A stretch of DNA of 64,000 bases from NCBI GenBank assembly GCA_001596135.1, contig CP014773.1, positions 3,472,001 through 3,536,000 on the forward strand, given 5' to 3'. The notes beneath the pieces are model-generated. The model had not been told where the DNA came from and did not search any database. It saw nothing but the letters and a program-made list of their open reading frames with translations. The position numbers and the translations under genes were made by a program. Position 1 is the stretch's first letter; the number at the start of each line of letters is the position of its first letter. This stretch comes from Mucilaginibacter sp. PAMC 26640. GTDB taxonomy: Bacteria; Bacteroidota; Bacteroidia; Sphingobacteriales; Sphingobacteriaceae. Positions 1-7,880 of the stretch are shown here, piece by piece.

Positions 1-284
1 GGTGATAAAATCGCTGCTTTCTTTATAGATGCTACAGAAACATCTACCAATATGGCCATATAAGTAGCTTTGGCATCAGATATTACTTTGATGCTTGCGG
101 GTCCTGCATTAAATGCCACCGCAGATGAATCGGTACTGAAGTAACTTTTTGCCTCTGTAGGCTGGCCCATCATACTTGTGCTGATGGTAGCAAAGCCCTC
201 TTTATAAGCTTTTTGGGCGTTGGCATTAATCGCTGTTGCAGTAAGGGCAAGGCCCGCTGCAACGGTAAATAGTTTAAAGTTCAT
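1..284 (-). CDS. Secreted protein of unknown function (3' end outside window)
   Basis: Reading leftward from an ATG at 282-284 gives 94 codons without a stop, so the gene continues past the left edge. The first ~24 residues (MNFKLFTVAAGLALTATA..., ending NANAQ) form a typical Bacteroidota signal peptide with an Ala-x-Ala site, so the product is exported. The following mature part is rich in Ser, Ala and Thr. I do not recognise the family. It is followed on its upstream side by the fragmented comEC gene, which reads in the same direction, with about 80 bases between them. Confidence 0.7.
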   Translation of the reverse strand, partial: MNFKLFTVAAGLALTATAINANAQKAYKEGFATISTSMMGQPTEAKSYFSTDSSAVAFNAGPASIKVISDAKATYMAILVDVSVASIKKAAILS

Positions 285-361
285 AGTTTTAGTTTGATGA
301 ATACAATTTAGTGTGTAATTAATTCTAATGCAAATGTTTTATTATAATTACCAATTTGCTT

Positions 362-742
362 TTAATTAGATAGGATAGTTACCGATTTGTTACGTTTTAA
401 TACCTTACAGTTACCAGGAATATTTTTTAAAGCCTCAATGAATCGGTCCGTATTGCTACCGTCTATTATAAATAATGGAGTTGCAAGGGTGTCATGGTTC
501 CAAAAAGCATTGTTACTTACATATATATAGTTAATGTTTAATTGACGGGGGATAGACTGCAACGGAGCGCCAGGGTTTAACAACAGCACTTTTTTATTCA
601 AAAACTGCACAAGGCTTTCTTTCTTCGCCAGCCAGGGCAATTCAATAAGTCCTTTAGTATTAACTATCGTGTAGTTTGTAATCCGGTTGCTATCCAGCCC
701 GGGGCGTATCGAATAATTAAATACTTTGTCGGTATCTTGCAA
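362..742 (-). pseudogene. C-terminal fragment of ComEC/Rec2, separated by a frameshift
   Basis: This 126-codon frame begins two bases beyond the stop of the ComEC reading frame at 744 and lies in the next frame. It starts with MQDTDKVFNYS, which reads as the natural continuation of the truncated upstream protein. Removing one T from the short T run near 750-755 (minus strand reads GTAATTTATAAC) would give V-I-I-T-D-L-Q-D-T-D and join both pieces into one protein of about 690 residues. No start signal is visible here. It is most likely not an independent gene but the cut-off tail of comEC, by mutation or sequencing error. Confidence 0.7.
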
Positions 743-743
743 G

Positions 744-2438
744 TCAGTTATAAATTACCGCCTTATCGCCATTTTTAAATACGATACCGGTGTGCTTGCG
801 CAGGTTTAAAAAGGTTACCGATTGTTGTTTGTCCGCACGGAATTTCTTAACGCTGATGCTGATACTGAATACCAGTAAAGCAAAAAGCGAAAACTTGATG
901 AGCCATTTTTGTTTATCGCAGAGCCAGTAGTATGCTGCAACAATGATGGCATATAACAGGATTTGCTCAAATCTGCTGATCCAGATCTTATTAATGGCGG
1001 CATAGGGGATATGTTCAACAATTGCGAGCATTTTATTCATCAGCAGGGCAGCATGCTCCAAAACGTAGCCTAACCAGCCCGATACAAAAGTAATTTGCGG
1101 GAGGGCCAGTAAAAATAAACCCGCGTACATGATGATCACCACCGGCAGCAAAATAAGCAGGTTACTTACCAGGAAGTAAACCGGGAACTGGTGAAAGTAA
1201 AATGCGCTTAACGGAAAAGTGATCAGCTGGGCAGCTATAGAAACCGAACAGGCATTCCAAAGATAATTCGCTGCGCGATTCTTAAAGCTCAGCCAACGGT
1301 AAACCATCGGCTGGAAAATGATTAGTCCGGCAACAGCGAGGTAGGAGAGTTGAAAACCCACATCCATCAGCAAATAGGGGTCATAAAGTAACAATGCAAA
1401 TGCTGAAAATGCCAGGATGTTTAAGGTATTGATGTACCGGCTATACGTTTTACCGCAGATCACCATGCTGATCATCAGCGCAGCCCGGTTAACCGCGGGG
1501 GAGAAGCCCGTGAGCAGGGCGTAGCCCCATATCAGCACGATAATGATAACAGCTTTAATCAGTTTGCCACGCTTGAAATTATCTAAAAAGCCCAGCATCC
1601 AGGCCAGCAAAATATAAATGATGGCCACATGCCCGCCGGAAACGGACAAGATATGGATGGTGCCGGTTTTAGAATACGCCTGCAGCACATCGTTGCTCAA
1701 ATCTGCCTTGTATCCAAGTATCAGGGTGGAGGCTACTGCAATTGCAGTGGTATCGTGCATGTTGCCCTTTAACTTATTCACCAATTGCTGCCGGGTTTGC
1801 AGTGCGTAGGCTATGACCGGGTTACCACATCCTGCTTTAATAACATGGTATTGCCCGGGATACAGGAACGATTGATGGAAAATATTTTTGTTGGCTAAAT
1901 ACTGCTTGTAATTAAATTCCCCGGGATTGTAAGGCGGTTCAACAGCAGTGAAATTTGACGGGATCAACAGTTGTTCCCCATAGAACAGGTTGCTGGCCTG
2001 CTTATCTTTTATAGTGATCAGCAGGGAGCCGTTCACCGCTTTTATTTTATCATGATCTATACTTTGGATAATGCTTGCTGTGAATTTTACCAGCCCGTTT
2101 TTAAACGTGGGCTCATCGCAGATATTGACTACAAGGTATTGGGCTGGTTGTTTAGAAAAATGCCCGGTGCTGTTTAACTGGTTGTGCTGAATGGTGAGGA
2201 TCCAGCCTGCAAGTAAGAGTAAGGGAGTGATCAGCACGCCACCGATCCAACTTATTTTAAAAACCTTCAGGCGCTTGTAGCCAAAGCCTAGTAGGCTAAA
2301 CAAAAGACCCAAACCAATTAGAACGGCCCACAGTAAAAACGGGGTTGTTCCGCGATAATTAAGCCCGGCGAATATGCCGCCCATTAAAGGCAACAACAAA
2401 ACAACGATTGGAATTTCGCCCTTGTGCTCAGCTATCAT
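744..2438 (-). CDS. comEC: ComEC/Rec2-type DNA uptake channel, probably truncated by frameshift
   Basis: Inner-membrane channel that imports single-stranded DNA during natural competence. Residues ~15-180 contain two or three membrane segments and a soluble DUF4131-like domain. From ~230 the competence domain begins, with the hallmark HILSVSGGHVAI motif near residue 262 followed by a run of hydrophobic helices to about residue 510. The 564-residue product ends abruptly at KNGDKAVIYN, and its expected C-terminal part lies in another frame at 362-742. No metallo-beta-lactamase domain is attached, as is usual for the Bacteroidota form. The transmembrane channel itself is intact, so partial function cannot be excluded. 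A MerR-type regulator lies just upstream in the same direction. Confidence 0.85.
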   Translation of the reverse strand: MIAEHKGEIPIVVLLLPLMGGIFAGLNYRGTTPFLLWAVLIGLGLLFSLLGFGYKRLKVFKISWIGGVLITPLLLLAGWILTIQHNQLNSTGHFSKQPAQYLVVNICDEPTFKNGLVKFTASIIQSIDHDKIKAVNGSLLITIKDKQASNLFYGEQLLIPSNFTAVEPPYNPGEFNYKQYLANKNIFHQSFLYPGQYHVIKAGCGNPVIAYALQTRQQLVNKLKGNMHDTTAIAVASTLILGYKADLSNDVLQAYSKTGTIHILSVSGGHVAIIYILLAWMLGFLDNFKRGKLIKAVIIIVLIWGYALLTGFSPAVNRAALMISMVICGKTYSRYINTLNILAFSAFALLLYDPYLLMDVGFQLSYLAVAGLIIFQPMVYRWLSFKNRAANYLWNACSVSIAAQLITFPLSAFYFHQFPVYFLVSNLLILLPVVIIMYAGLFLLALPQITFVSGWLGYVLEHAALLMNKMLAIVEHIPYAAINKIWISRFEQILLYAIIVAAYYWLCDKQKWLIKFSLFALLVFSISISVKKFRADKQQSVTFLNLRKHTGIVFKNGDKAVIYN

Positions 2439-2509
2439 ACAACTATCCTGGCCCGGTGCAAAACAGGGCGATAAGGTTCAGGAAATAAAAATAGCTTATT
2501 AGCTGGTAA

Positions 2510-2845
2510 TTACAACTCTCCGCGCACTTCCAGCAAGAATTTTTTTAGGTTTTCAAGCGAATCTATCACGCGCTGATTATCGCGGCTGTCGCCCATGTTG
2601 GTTTTCAGGTAGTCTTTAGCGCCTTGCAGCGTGTACCCCTTATCGCGGATGAGGTTAAAGATGATCTTAAAATTTTCGAGATCTTCGGGGGTGAAGTAAC
2701 GGTTGCCCTTTTTGTTTTTCTTCGGCTGCAGAACATCAAATTCCTTTTCATAGAAGCGGATGAGCGACTGATTCACATCAAACATGGCCGATACCTCGCC
2801 CATTGTATAGTACATTTTACTGATCTCGCGTTCTTTGTAAGGCAT
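2510..2845 (-). CDS. MerR-family transcriptional regulator
   Basis: DNA-binding regulator of 111 residues. The N-terminal winged-helix part reads YTMGEVSAMFDVNQSLIRFYE, then the typical GNRYFTPEDLENFKII wing and second helix region, followed by a short dimerisation helix. No C-terminal ligand-binding domain or metal-binding cysteines are present, so the signal is unknown. I chose the ATG at 2845 (MPYKEREI); a TTG six bases earlier overlaps the -7 promoter box and is unlikely. A later ATG (MYYTMGEV, 2815) is an alternative. It lies 71 bases upstream of comEC and may be co-transcribed with it. Confidence 0.85.
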   Translation of the reverse strand: MPYKEREISKMYYTMGEVSAMFDVNQSLIRFYEKEFDVLQPKKNKKGNRYFTPEDLENFKIIFNLIRDKGYTLQGAKDYLKTNMGDSRDNQRVIDSLENLKKFLLEVRGEL

Positions 2846-2848
2846 ATG

Positions 2849-2856
2849 CAAAGGTA
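2849..2856 (-). promoter_or_regulatory. Bacteroidota -7 box for the MerR gene
   Basis: The minus strand reads TACCTTTG, a perfect match to the Bacteroidota TAnnTTTG -7 consensus. It ends only three bases before the ATG at 2845, so transcription would begin at or very near the start codon. No clear -33 TTG box was found. Confidence 0.5.
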
Positions 2857-2924
2857 AACGATTAGTAGGAAATCTGCGGATTTAGAGCGTTGGATTTATG
2901 AAATTTTTAATGACTCTATAATTA

Positions 2925-3020
2925 TTGGGCATTGCCTTCGGCCCGCGCTTTTCAGGGCTGCGCTGCGCTCCGGCCCCGCTTTCCCTTTCACCGTCCATCG
3001 CAAGCGCGGCTAAACCCTTC
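2925..3020. repeat. GC-rich intergenic block, candidate dispersed repeat
   Basis: Roughly 95 bases of clearly GC-rich sequence (repeated GCGC/GGCC/CTGCGCTGCGC words) stand out from AT-rich flanks between the MerR gene and the P-loop gene. Open frames exist on both strands, but their translations are low-complexity (Pro/Ala/Ser or Gly/Ala/Arg) and resemble no protein. It resembles intergenic blocks that recur in Sphingobacteriaceae genomes, but only one copy is in this window, so the repeat status is inference. Confidence 0.35.
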
Positions 3021-3026
3021 CAATCG

Positions 3027-3575
3027 CTAATGCAAACCATTCTTATGTATGAAATTTGTAACCAGCTCAATCCTTTCCTGAACTCGCGTATCGCCCCTTA
3101 TCTCTAAAACCCGGGTCTTTGCCCGCTGCAGCCAATCCTCATGCGCTTTGATATTTCTGCCGCTAAAGGTAATATCGTCATATTTTGCTGCCCAGGCGAT
3201 AAAATCGAGATAAAGCTGGTGGCGTACCGGGTCGTTGAAGATGGCGTCGCCGTATCGGCTCACCTCCCGGGCTTGCAGGCGTTCCATCCTTAATTCAGTT
3301 GGCAGATACAGAAACACCACCAAATCAAACATTGGCTCCCATTCTTTGCCCCAGTTGATCACCGATCCGCCAAGGATCCAGTGCTCATAAGGTAACATAT
3401 CCTCCAAAAGCTGCTGATTCCGCAACTGCGGATCGCGCTTTACGGTGTAAGGCACATCTGTTCGTTCCCAAAAGTAATCGTCCGTGTCGAAGTAGGGGAC
3501 GCGGAGGCGTTCACTTAACGCATGGCCCAGCGTGGTAGAACCCGCGCAGGAAGCGCCCATGATCTGTATTTTCAT
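3027..3575 (-). CDS. P-loop kinase-like protein (AAA/shikimate-kinase-like fold)
   Basis: Cytoplasmic protein of 182 residues. The N-terminus MKIQIMGASCAGSTTLGHAL carries a Walker A loop (GASCAGSTT, residues 7-15) in which the usual GK[ST] lysine is replaced: the motif is G-x4-G-S-T-T. DTDDYFWE (30-37) resembles the substrate/acceptor loop of adenylate- and shikimate-kinase-like proteins, and DLVVFLYLP (~83-91) is a plausible Walker B strand, followed by a basic lid region (RMERLQAREVSRYG). Similar proteins are annotated as AAA family ATPase or DNA topology modulation protein. The substrate is unknown; the missing P-loop lysine makes catalysis uncertain. Confidence 0.75.
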   Translation of the reverse strand: MKIQIMGASCAGSTTLGHALSERLRVPYFDTDDYFWERTDVPYTVKRDPQLRNQQLLEDMLPYEHWILGGSVINWGKEWEPMFDLVVFLYLPTELRMERLQAREVSRYGDAIFNDPVRHQLYLDFIAWAAKYDDITFSGRNIKAHEDWLQRAKTRVLEIRGDTRVQERIELVTNFIHKNGLH

Positions 3576-3698
3576 TTGTCTGATCCTTTTTTAATCAAAT
3601 TTCTGGAGTAGCCGGATTAGAAAGCGAAAGCAAAATTATAGCAAACCAGGCATTCTGCAAATTCCTTAATTCCTTCAATTCGGGTTCAGACAATTTTT

Positions 3699-3706
3699 TA
3701 CCTTTG
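3699..3706 (+). promoter_or_regulatory. Bacteroidota -7 box for alaS
   Basis: TACCTTTG matches the TAnnTTTG consensus exactly and ends six bases before the alaS ATG at 3713. Transcription would start at or just before the start codon, giving a leaderless or nearly leaderless mRNA. Confidence 0.55.
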
Positions 3707-3712
3707 CATCTT

Positions 3713-6406
3713 ATGACAGCTACCCAGATCCGCCAGGCATTCCTTGATTTTTTTGTTTCTAAGGGACACGTGATTGTGCCCAGCGCACCTATCGTGATTA
3801 AAAACGACCCAACGCTGATGTTTACCAACGCGGGGATGAACCAGTTTAAAGATGTGTTCCTGGGCGAGGCACCCGCCAAAGCCCCGCGCGTGGCCGATAC
3901 GCAACGCTGCCTGCGGGTTAGCGGAAAGCACAACGATCTGGAAGAGGTAGGCATCGACACCTATCACCATACCATGTTCGAGATGCTGGGTAACTGGAGC
4001 TTTGGCGATTACTTTAAAAAAGATGCCATTGCCTGGAGCTGGGAATTGCTGACCGAAGTGTACAAGCTGGATAAGGACCGCCTTTACGTAACCTATTTTG
4101 AAGGCGACGAAAAAGAAGGCCTGGAAAAAGATACCGAGACTTACGACCTGTGGAAACAGTATGTAGATGAGGCACATATCCTCCCCGGTAATAAAAAGGA
4201 CAACTTTTGGGAGATGGGTGAAACCGGCCCCTGCGGACCGTGCTCGGAAATTCATTTCGACAGTCGCCCGGATAATGAGCGTGCGGAAGTAAGCGGCGCC
4301 ACGCTGGTAAATGCCGACCACGACCAGGTTATCGAGATCTGGAATAACGTGTTCATGCAGTTTAACCGTTTGAAGGATACTTCGCTGCAACCATTACCAA
4401 ATAAGCATGTGGATACCGGAATGGGCTTTGAGCGCTTGGTGCGTGTATTGCAGGGAAAAACTTCCAATTACGATACCGACGTTTTTCAGCCGATGATTCA
4501 GTTCATTGCAAAGAAAAGCGGTAAGACCTACAACAGCGCTGCCAAACCGGGTGATGCCGATTGGAACGATGCTGTAGCTATGCGTGTTCTGGCCGATCAT
4601 ATCCGTGCGATCAGCTTCGCGATTGCAGATGGGCAATTACCGGCAAGTAACAAGGCGGGCTATGTCATCCGCCGAATCCTGCGCCGTGCGGTGCGTTACA
4701 GCTATCAAACCCTTGGATTTAAAGAGCCTTTCTTTAACGAACTGGTGCCTTTGTTAGCTGAGCAATTTAAAGGGGTGTTTGATGAATTGTGGAGTCAGAA
4801 GGATTTTGTGCAGAAGGTAGTCAAAGAGGAAGAAATCGGGTTTTTACGCACGCTTGATAACGGAATAACTAAATTCGGTGAGTTTACCAGTCTTCTAGCG
4901 GAAATGAGTAGCTCAAATTACACTGAAGATGCAGATTTGCAAAAGATTGTTCGTAAAATCTTATCTGGACAAAGGGCTTTTGAATTATCGGACACCTATG
5001 GTTTTCCAATAGACTTGACGGAGTTGATGGCTCGCGAGAAAGGTTGGACTGTCGATATTGATGGTTTTAACGCTGCTCTCCAAGCCCAAAAAGACCGCTC
5101 CCGCGCAGCTACCGCCATTGATACCGGGGACTGGATCCTCGTGAAAGAGGAGGACGAAGCGGTTGAGTTTACCGGTTATGACGAAACGGAGACGATTGCA
5201 CATATTATTAAATACCGCAAAGTTACGGCTAAGGGAAAAGAACAGTTCCAGATCGTGCTGGATAAAACACCTTTCTATGCGGAAAGCGGCGGACAGGTAG
5301 GGGATCAGGGTGAGCTCATCTTTCCGAACGGGGAGATCATCGAAGTAACGGATACCAAAAAAGAGAACGGCCTGATCGTTCAATTCACAGATAAATTGCC
5401 GTCGACCCCGGAGGATGCTTTAACGGCGATGGTGGATGCCACCAAACGGGATAGCACCAACAATAACCACAGCGCCACGCACTTGCTCCATGCCGCTATG
5501 AAACAGGTATTGGGCAGCCACGTTAACCAAAAAGGCTCGTTGGTAAACGCCGATTACCTGAGGTTCGATTTTTCGCACTTTGCTAAAGTGACAGATGATG
5601 AACTGGCACAGATAGAGGCCATCGTCAACCAAAAGATCCGCGAGAATATCTATTTGCAAGAGGAGCGCAACGTGCCGTACGACCAAGCGATCAGTAGCGG
5701 CGTAACAGCCCTGTTCGGTGAAAAATATGGCGACTTTGTAAGGGTGATCACCTTTGATGCATCGTTCAGTAAAGAGCTTTGTGGTGGCACGCATGTAAAG
5801 GCAACAGGTCACATCGGTTACTTTAAGATCATCTCGGAAAGTGCTGTGGCAGCAGGTGTCCGCCGGATTGAAGCCATTACCGGCATCGCGGCAGAAAACT
5901 ACATCAACGAGCAAACCAAACTGGTACAACAGGTTAAAGAACTGCTGAAGAACCCGAAAGACATCGGCAAAAGCATAGAGAGCCTGTTGGAAGAAAACAA
6001 CCGATTGAAGAAAGAAATAGAGAAATCTATCCTTGAGAAATCATCCGGTTTAAAAGATGAACTGGCTAAAAAGGTGGAGAATATTAACGGCATTAACTTC
6101 ATCGCCCATAAGGTAGAATTGCCGAATGCCGATGCGGTGAAAAACCTTGCCTATAACCTTAAGGATATCGTGTCAGACCTGTTCCTGGTACTTGCTGCTA
6201 ATATCGACGGCAAACCCAACATCACGGTGATGATTGCCGAAAACCTGGTAAAAGACAAAGGGCTCAATGCAGGAAGCATCGTACGCGAACTGGCCAAAGA
6301 GATCCAGGGTGGTGGAGGTGGTCAGCCGTTTTATGCTACAGCAGGCGGTAAGGATTTGAGCGGACTGGATAAGGCATTGGAAAAGGCCCGGGGATTTGTA
6401 GCATAG
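3713..6406 (+). CDS. alaS: Alanyl-tRNA synthetase
   Basis: Charges tRNA-Ala with alanine and edits mischarged Ser/Gly. The 897-residue length fits the family. The N-terminal class II catalytic core opens with TATQIRQAFLDFFVSKGH; the editing/zinc site is complete, with HSATH (~586-590) and CGGTH (~689-693); a coiled coil (~745-790) leads to the C-Ala domain ending in the glycine-rich GGGGGQPFYATAGG. I chose the ATG at 3713 because the only earlier start, a TTG at 3704, falls inside the promoter box. The gene stands alone: the upstream gene is divergent and downstream lies an insertion sequence. Confidence 0.97.
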   Translation: MTATQIRQAFLDFFVSKGHVIVPSAPIVIKNDPTLMFTNAGMNQFKDVFLGEAPAKAPRVADTQRCLRVSGKHNDLEEVGIDTYHHTMFEMLGNWSFGDYFKKDAIAWSWELLTEVYKLDKDRLYVTYFEGDEKEGLEKDTETYDLWKQYVDEAHILPGNKKDNFWEMGETGPCGPCSEIHFDSRPDNERAEVSGATLVNADHDQVIEIWNNVFMQFNRLKDTSLQPLPNKHVDTGMGFERLVRVLQGKTSNYDTDVFQPMIQFIAKKSGKTYNSAAKPGDADWNDAVAMRVLADHIRAISFAIADGQLPASNKAGYVIRRILRRAVRYSYQTLGFKEPFFNELVPLLAEQFKGVFDELWSQKDFVQKVVKEEEIGFLRTLDNGITKFGEFTSLLAEMSSSNYTEDADLQKIVRKILSGQRAFELSDTYGFPIDLTELMAREKGWTVDIDGFNAALQAQKDRSRAATAIDTGDWILVKEEDEAVEFTGYDETETIAHIIKYRKVTAKGKEQFQIVLDKTPFYAESGGQVGDQGELIFPNGEIIEVTDTKKENGLIVQFTDKLPSTPEDALTAMVDATKRDSTNNNHSATHLLHAAMKQVLGSHVNQKGSLVNADYLRFDFSHFAKVTDDELAQIEAIVNQKIRENIYLQEERNVPYDQAISSGVTALFGEKYGDFVRVITFDASFSKELCGGTHVKATGHIGYFKIISESAVAAGVRRIEAITGIAAENYINEQTKLVQQVKELLKNPKDIGKSIESLLEENNRLKKEIEKSILEKSSGLKDELAKKVENINGINFIAHKVELPNADAVKNLAYNLKDIVSDLFLVLAANIDGKPNITVMIAENLVKDKGLNAGSIVRELAKEIQGGGGGQPFYATAGGKDLSGLDKALEKARGFVA

Positions 6407-6455
6407 GCGCATAAAATAAATCACAACCGTAGTTTAGAAATAGGTTCGGGATGAA

Positions 6456-6498
6456 GACATGACGGCATCCTATTCGACGTCGTGCTGAACTTGTTTCA
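6456..6498. repeat. Left copy of 43-bp direct repeat flanking the IS
   Basis: These 43 bases, beginning GACATGACGGCATCC and ending GAACTTGTTTCA, are identical to 7939-7981 on the far side of the insertion sequence. They contain the left arm of the palindromic intergenic repeat described at 7881-8108, so the IS appears to have landed inside one such repeat. Confidence 0.8.
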
Positions 6499-6533
6499 CT
6501 GTTGTCCGGTAAAACGATTTTTTGATAAAAGTT

Positions 6534-6563
6534 AAGGGGTAGTTTACAAGCTACCCCTTTGTT
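6534..6563 (+). terminator. Hairpin in IS leader, terminator-like
   Basis: AAGGGGTAG (6534-6542) and CTACCCCTT (6551-6559) form a perfect 9-bp stem with an 8-base loop, followed by TGTTGTTG. It sits between the left IS end and the transposase start, where a hairpin could block read-through transcription from outside or hide the start site, a known way of limiting transposition. Confidence 0.5.
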
Positions 6564-6598
6564 GTTGATATTTGAGTTACCACACTTAAACATTCAAC

Positions 6599-7816
6599 AT
6601 GGGCAAAAGTACTTTTTTTACCGGACAGCCGGTGCTGAATCAGCTGTTAAGTTTACTTGACCGTAATGGAATAAGGTCATTAGCCCGGCGCGGTGAGCAT
6701 GACCGCTATTATCGTTATTTCGACACTTATACCCACCTGGTAACGATGCTTTATTGTGCTTTCAATAAATGCACCAGTAGTCGTGAAGTAGTGAGCGGCA
6801 TGAAGGCCTGCCTGCATAAACTCAGCCATACGGGCGTTATTAAGTGTCCGGCGCGAAGCACTTTATGTGATGCCAATGCCGGGAGAAGTTTTGAGGTATT
6901 TGCCCGTATCTATGATCAGTTATACCGTCGTCATAAGCATCTTTTACCGGACAGCCGGTTGCGTATAGACCCAAAACTATTTATAGCTGATGCTTCTACC
7001 ATCACGTTGTTTCAGCGAATATTAAATGCTCCAAGCCCGGGTAAGTTAGATGGCAGAAGAAAGGGCGGGATCAAGGTGCACACGTTGATCAATGCTGCGG
7101 ACGATGTACCACTAAAGGTGAACTTTACCGCTGCCAGTGCCAATGATATGCCTTTTTTGAAAGAGATACACTTACAGCCAGGTTCATTCATCGTTTTTGA
7201 TAAAGGCTATGTCAGTTACGCCCAGTATGAAAGATTCTGTAATGAGGGCGTATTTTTCGTTACAAGGCAGAAAAAAGATGCCCGTTACACCGTAACCACT
7301 GTCCATGAGTTGAGCGAACACAGTAAAGATGTGGGTGTAGTAGCGGATAGATCTCTCTTACAGGGAACACGGACTCAAAAAGAAGGCATCAAGCTAAAAG
7401 TCCGCGTAGTTACCTTTTTCGACAAGGAATCCGGCCGGACATTTGAGTTCCTGACCAACAACTTTTCTCTGCCTCCTGAAGTGGTAGCAGACATTTATAA
7501 AAAGCGATGGCTGATCGAGGTGCTTTTCAAACGGGTTAAACAGAACTTCCCGCTTAAATACTTCCTTGGCGATAATGAAAACGCCATTAAGATCCAGATA
7601 TGGTGTGCTTTCATTGCTGATCTGCTCATCAAACTGGTACAGGTACAACTCAAAAGGAAATGGGCCTTTTCAAATCTAACGTCGATCATCAGGTTGCATT
7701 TGATGAGCTACATTCATTTGTTCGACTTCCTTAACAATCCCGAACGGCTGTCCGCAGTGTACGATCATGCCGAACAACTAAAACTGGGGGGCTTGGAAAT
7801 TGGTTTTAAGACATGA
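6599..7816 (+). CDS. IS4-family transposase
   Basis: Cuts and rejoins the insertion-sequence ends. The 405-residue protein has an N-terminal DUF4372-like domain (FFTGQPVLNQLLSLLDRNGI) and a DDE catalytic domain: first Asp in LFIADASTIT (~124), second in IVFDKGYVSY (~201), and the IS4 signature Y-x2-R-x3-E-x6-K in YKKRWLIEVLFKRVK (~299-313) supplying the Glu. All three acidic residues are present and no frameshift is seen. The ATG at 6599 follows an AT-rich leader containing a hairpin. Confidence 0.93.
   Translation: MGKSTFFTGQPVLNQLLSLLDRNGIRSLARRGEHDRYYRYFDTYTHLVTMLYCAFNKCTSSREVVSGMKACLHKLSHTGVIKCPARSTLCDANAGRSFEVFARIYDQLYRRHKHLLPDSRLRIDPKLFIADASTITLFQRILNAPSPGKLDGRRKGGIKVHTLINAADDVPLKVNFTAASANDMPFLKEIHLQPGSFIVFDKGYVSYAQYERFCNEGVFFVTRQKKDARYTVTTVHELSEHSKDVGVVADRSLLQGTRTQKEGIKLKVRVVTFFDKESGRTFEFLTNNFSLPPEVVADIYKKRWLIEVLFKRVKQNFPLKYFLGDNENAIKIQIWCAFIADLLIKLVQVQLKRKWAFSNLTSIIRLHLMSYIHLFDFLNNPERLSAVYDHAEQLKLGGLEIGFKT
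6616..6633 (+). repeat. Internal IS motif, copy 1
   Basis: TTTTACCGGACAGCCGGT, inside transposase codons for FFTGQPV. Its first 12 bases equal the right IS end (7863-7874). It recurs at 6942-6959 in a different reading frame. Confidence 0.6.
6942..6959 (+). repeat. Internal IS motif, copy 2
   Basis: The same 18 bases as at 6616-6633, here read in another frame (coding LLPDSR). Identity across different frames means it is conserved as DNA, not as protein, or arose by chance. Confidence 0.6.
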
Positions 7817-7880
7817 TCTACTCTGAAAGGCCTTAAATCGTAACTTTTTTTATTATTTGAGTTTTTACCGGACAATAGTG

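Larger units (their letters stand above)
6497..7880 (+). mobile_element. IS4-family insertion sequence, about 1.38 kb
   Basis: A single transposase gene is bounded by near-perfect inverted ends: CACTGTTGTCCGGTAAAA (6497-6514) and, on the opposite strand at 7863-7880, CACTATTGTCCGGTAAAA (17 of 18 match). The flanks are themselves parts of a palindromic repeat, so the exact ends are uncertain by a few bases and no convincing target-site duplication is visible. The element lies between alaS and the permease cluster and interrupts no coding gene. The transposase frame is complete, so the copy may still be active. Confidence 0.85.

Noticed and set aside
3698..6102. Long open frames on the minus strand under alaS (up to 230 codons)
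   Set aside because: They lie entirely opposite a strongly conserved gene, have Cys/Leu/Phe-rich translations and no family resemblance. They are shadows of alaS codon usage.
6501..7876. Target-site duplication of the IS
   Set aside because: The bases next to the ends (ACTG / TAGTG) mirror one another rather than repeat; they are part of the inverted ends or of the palindrome.
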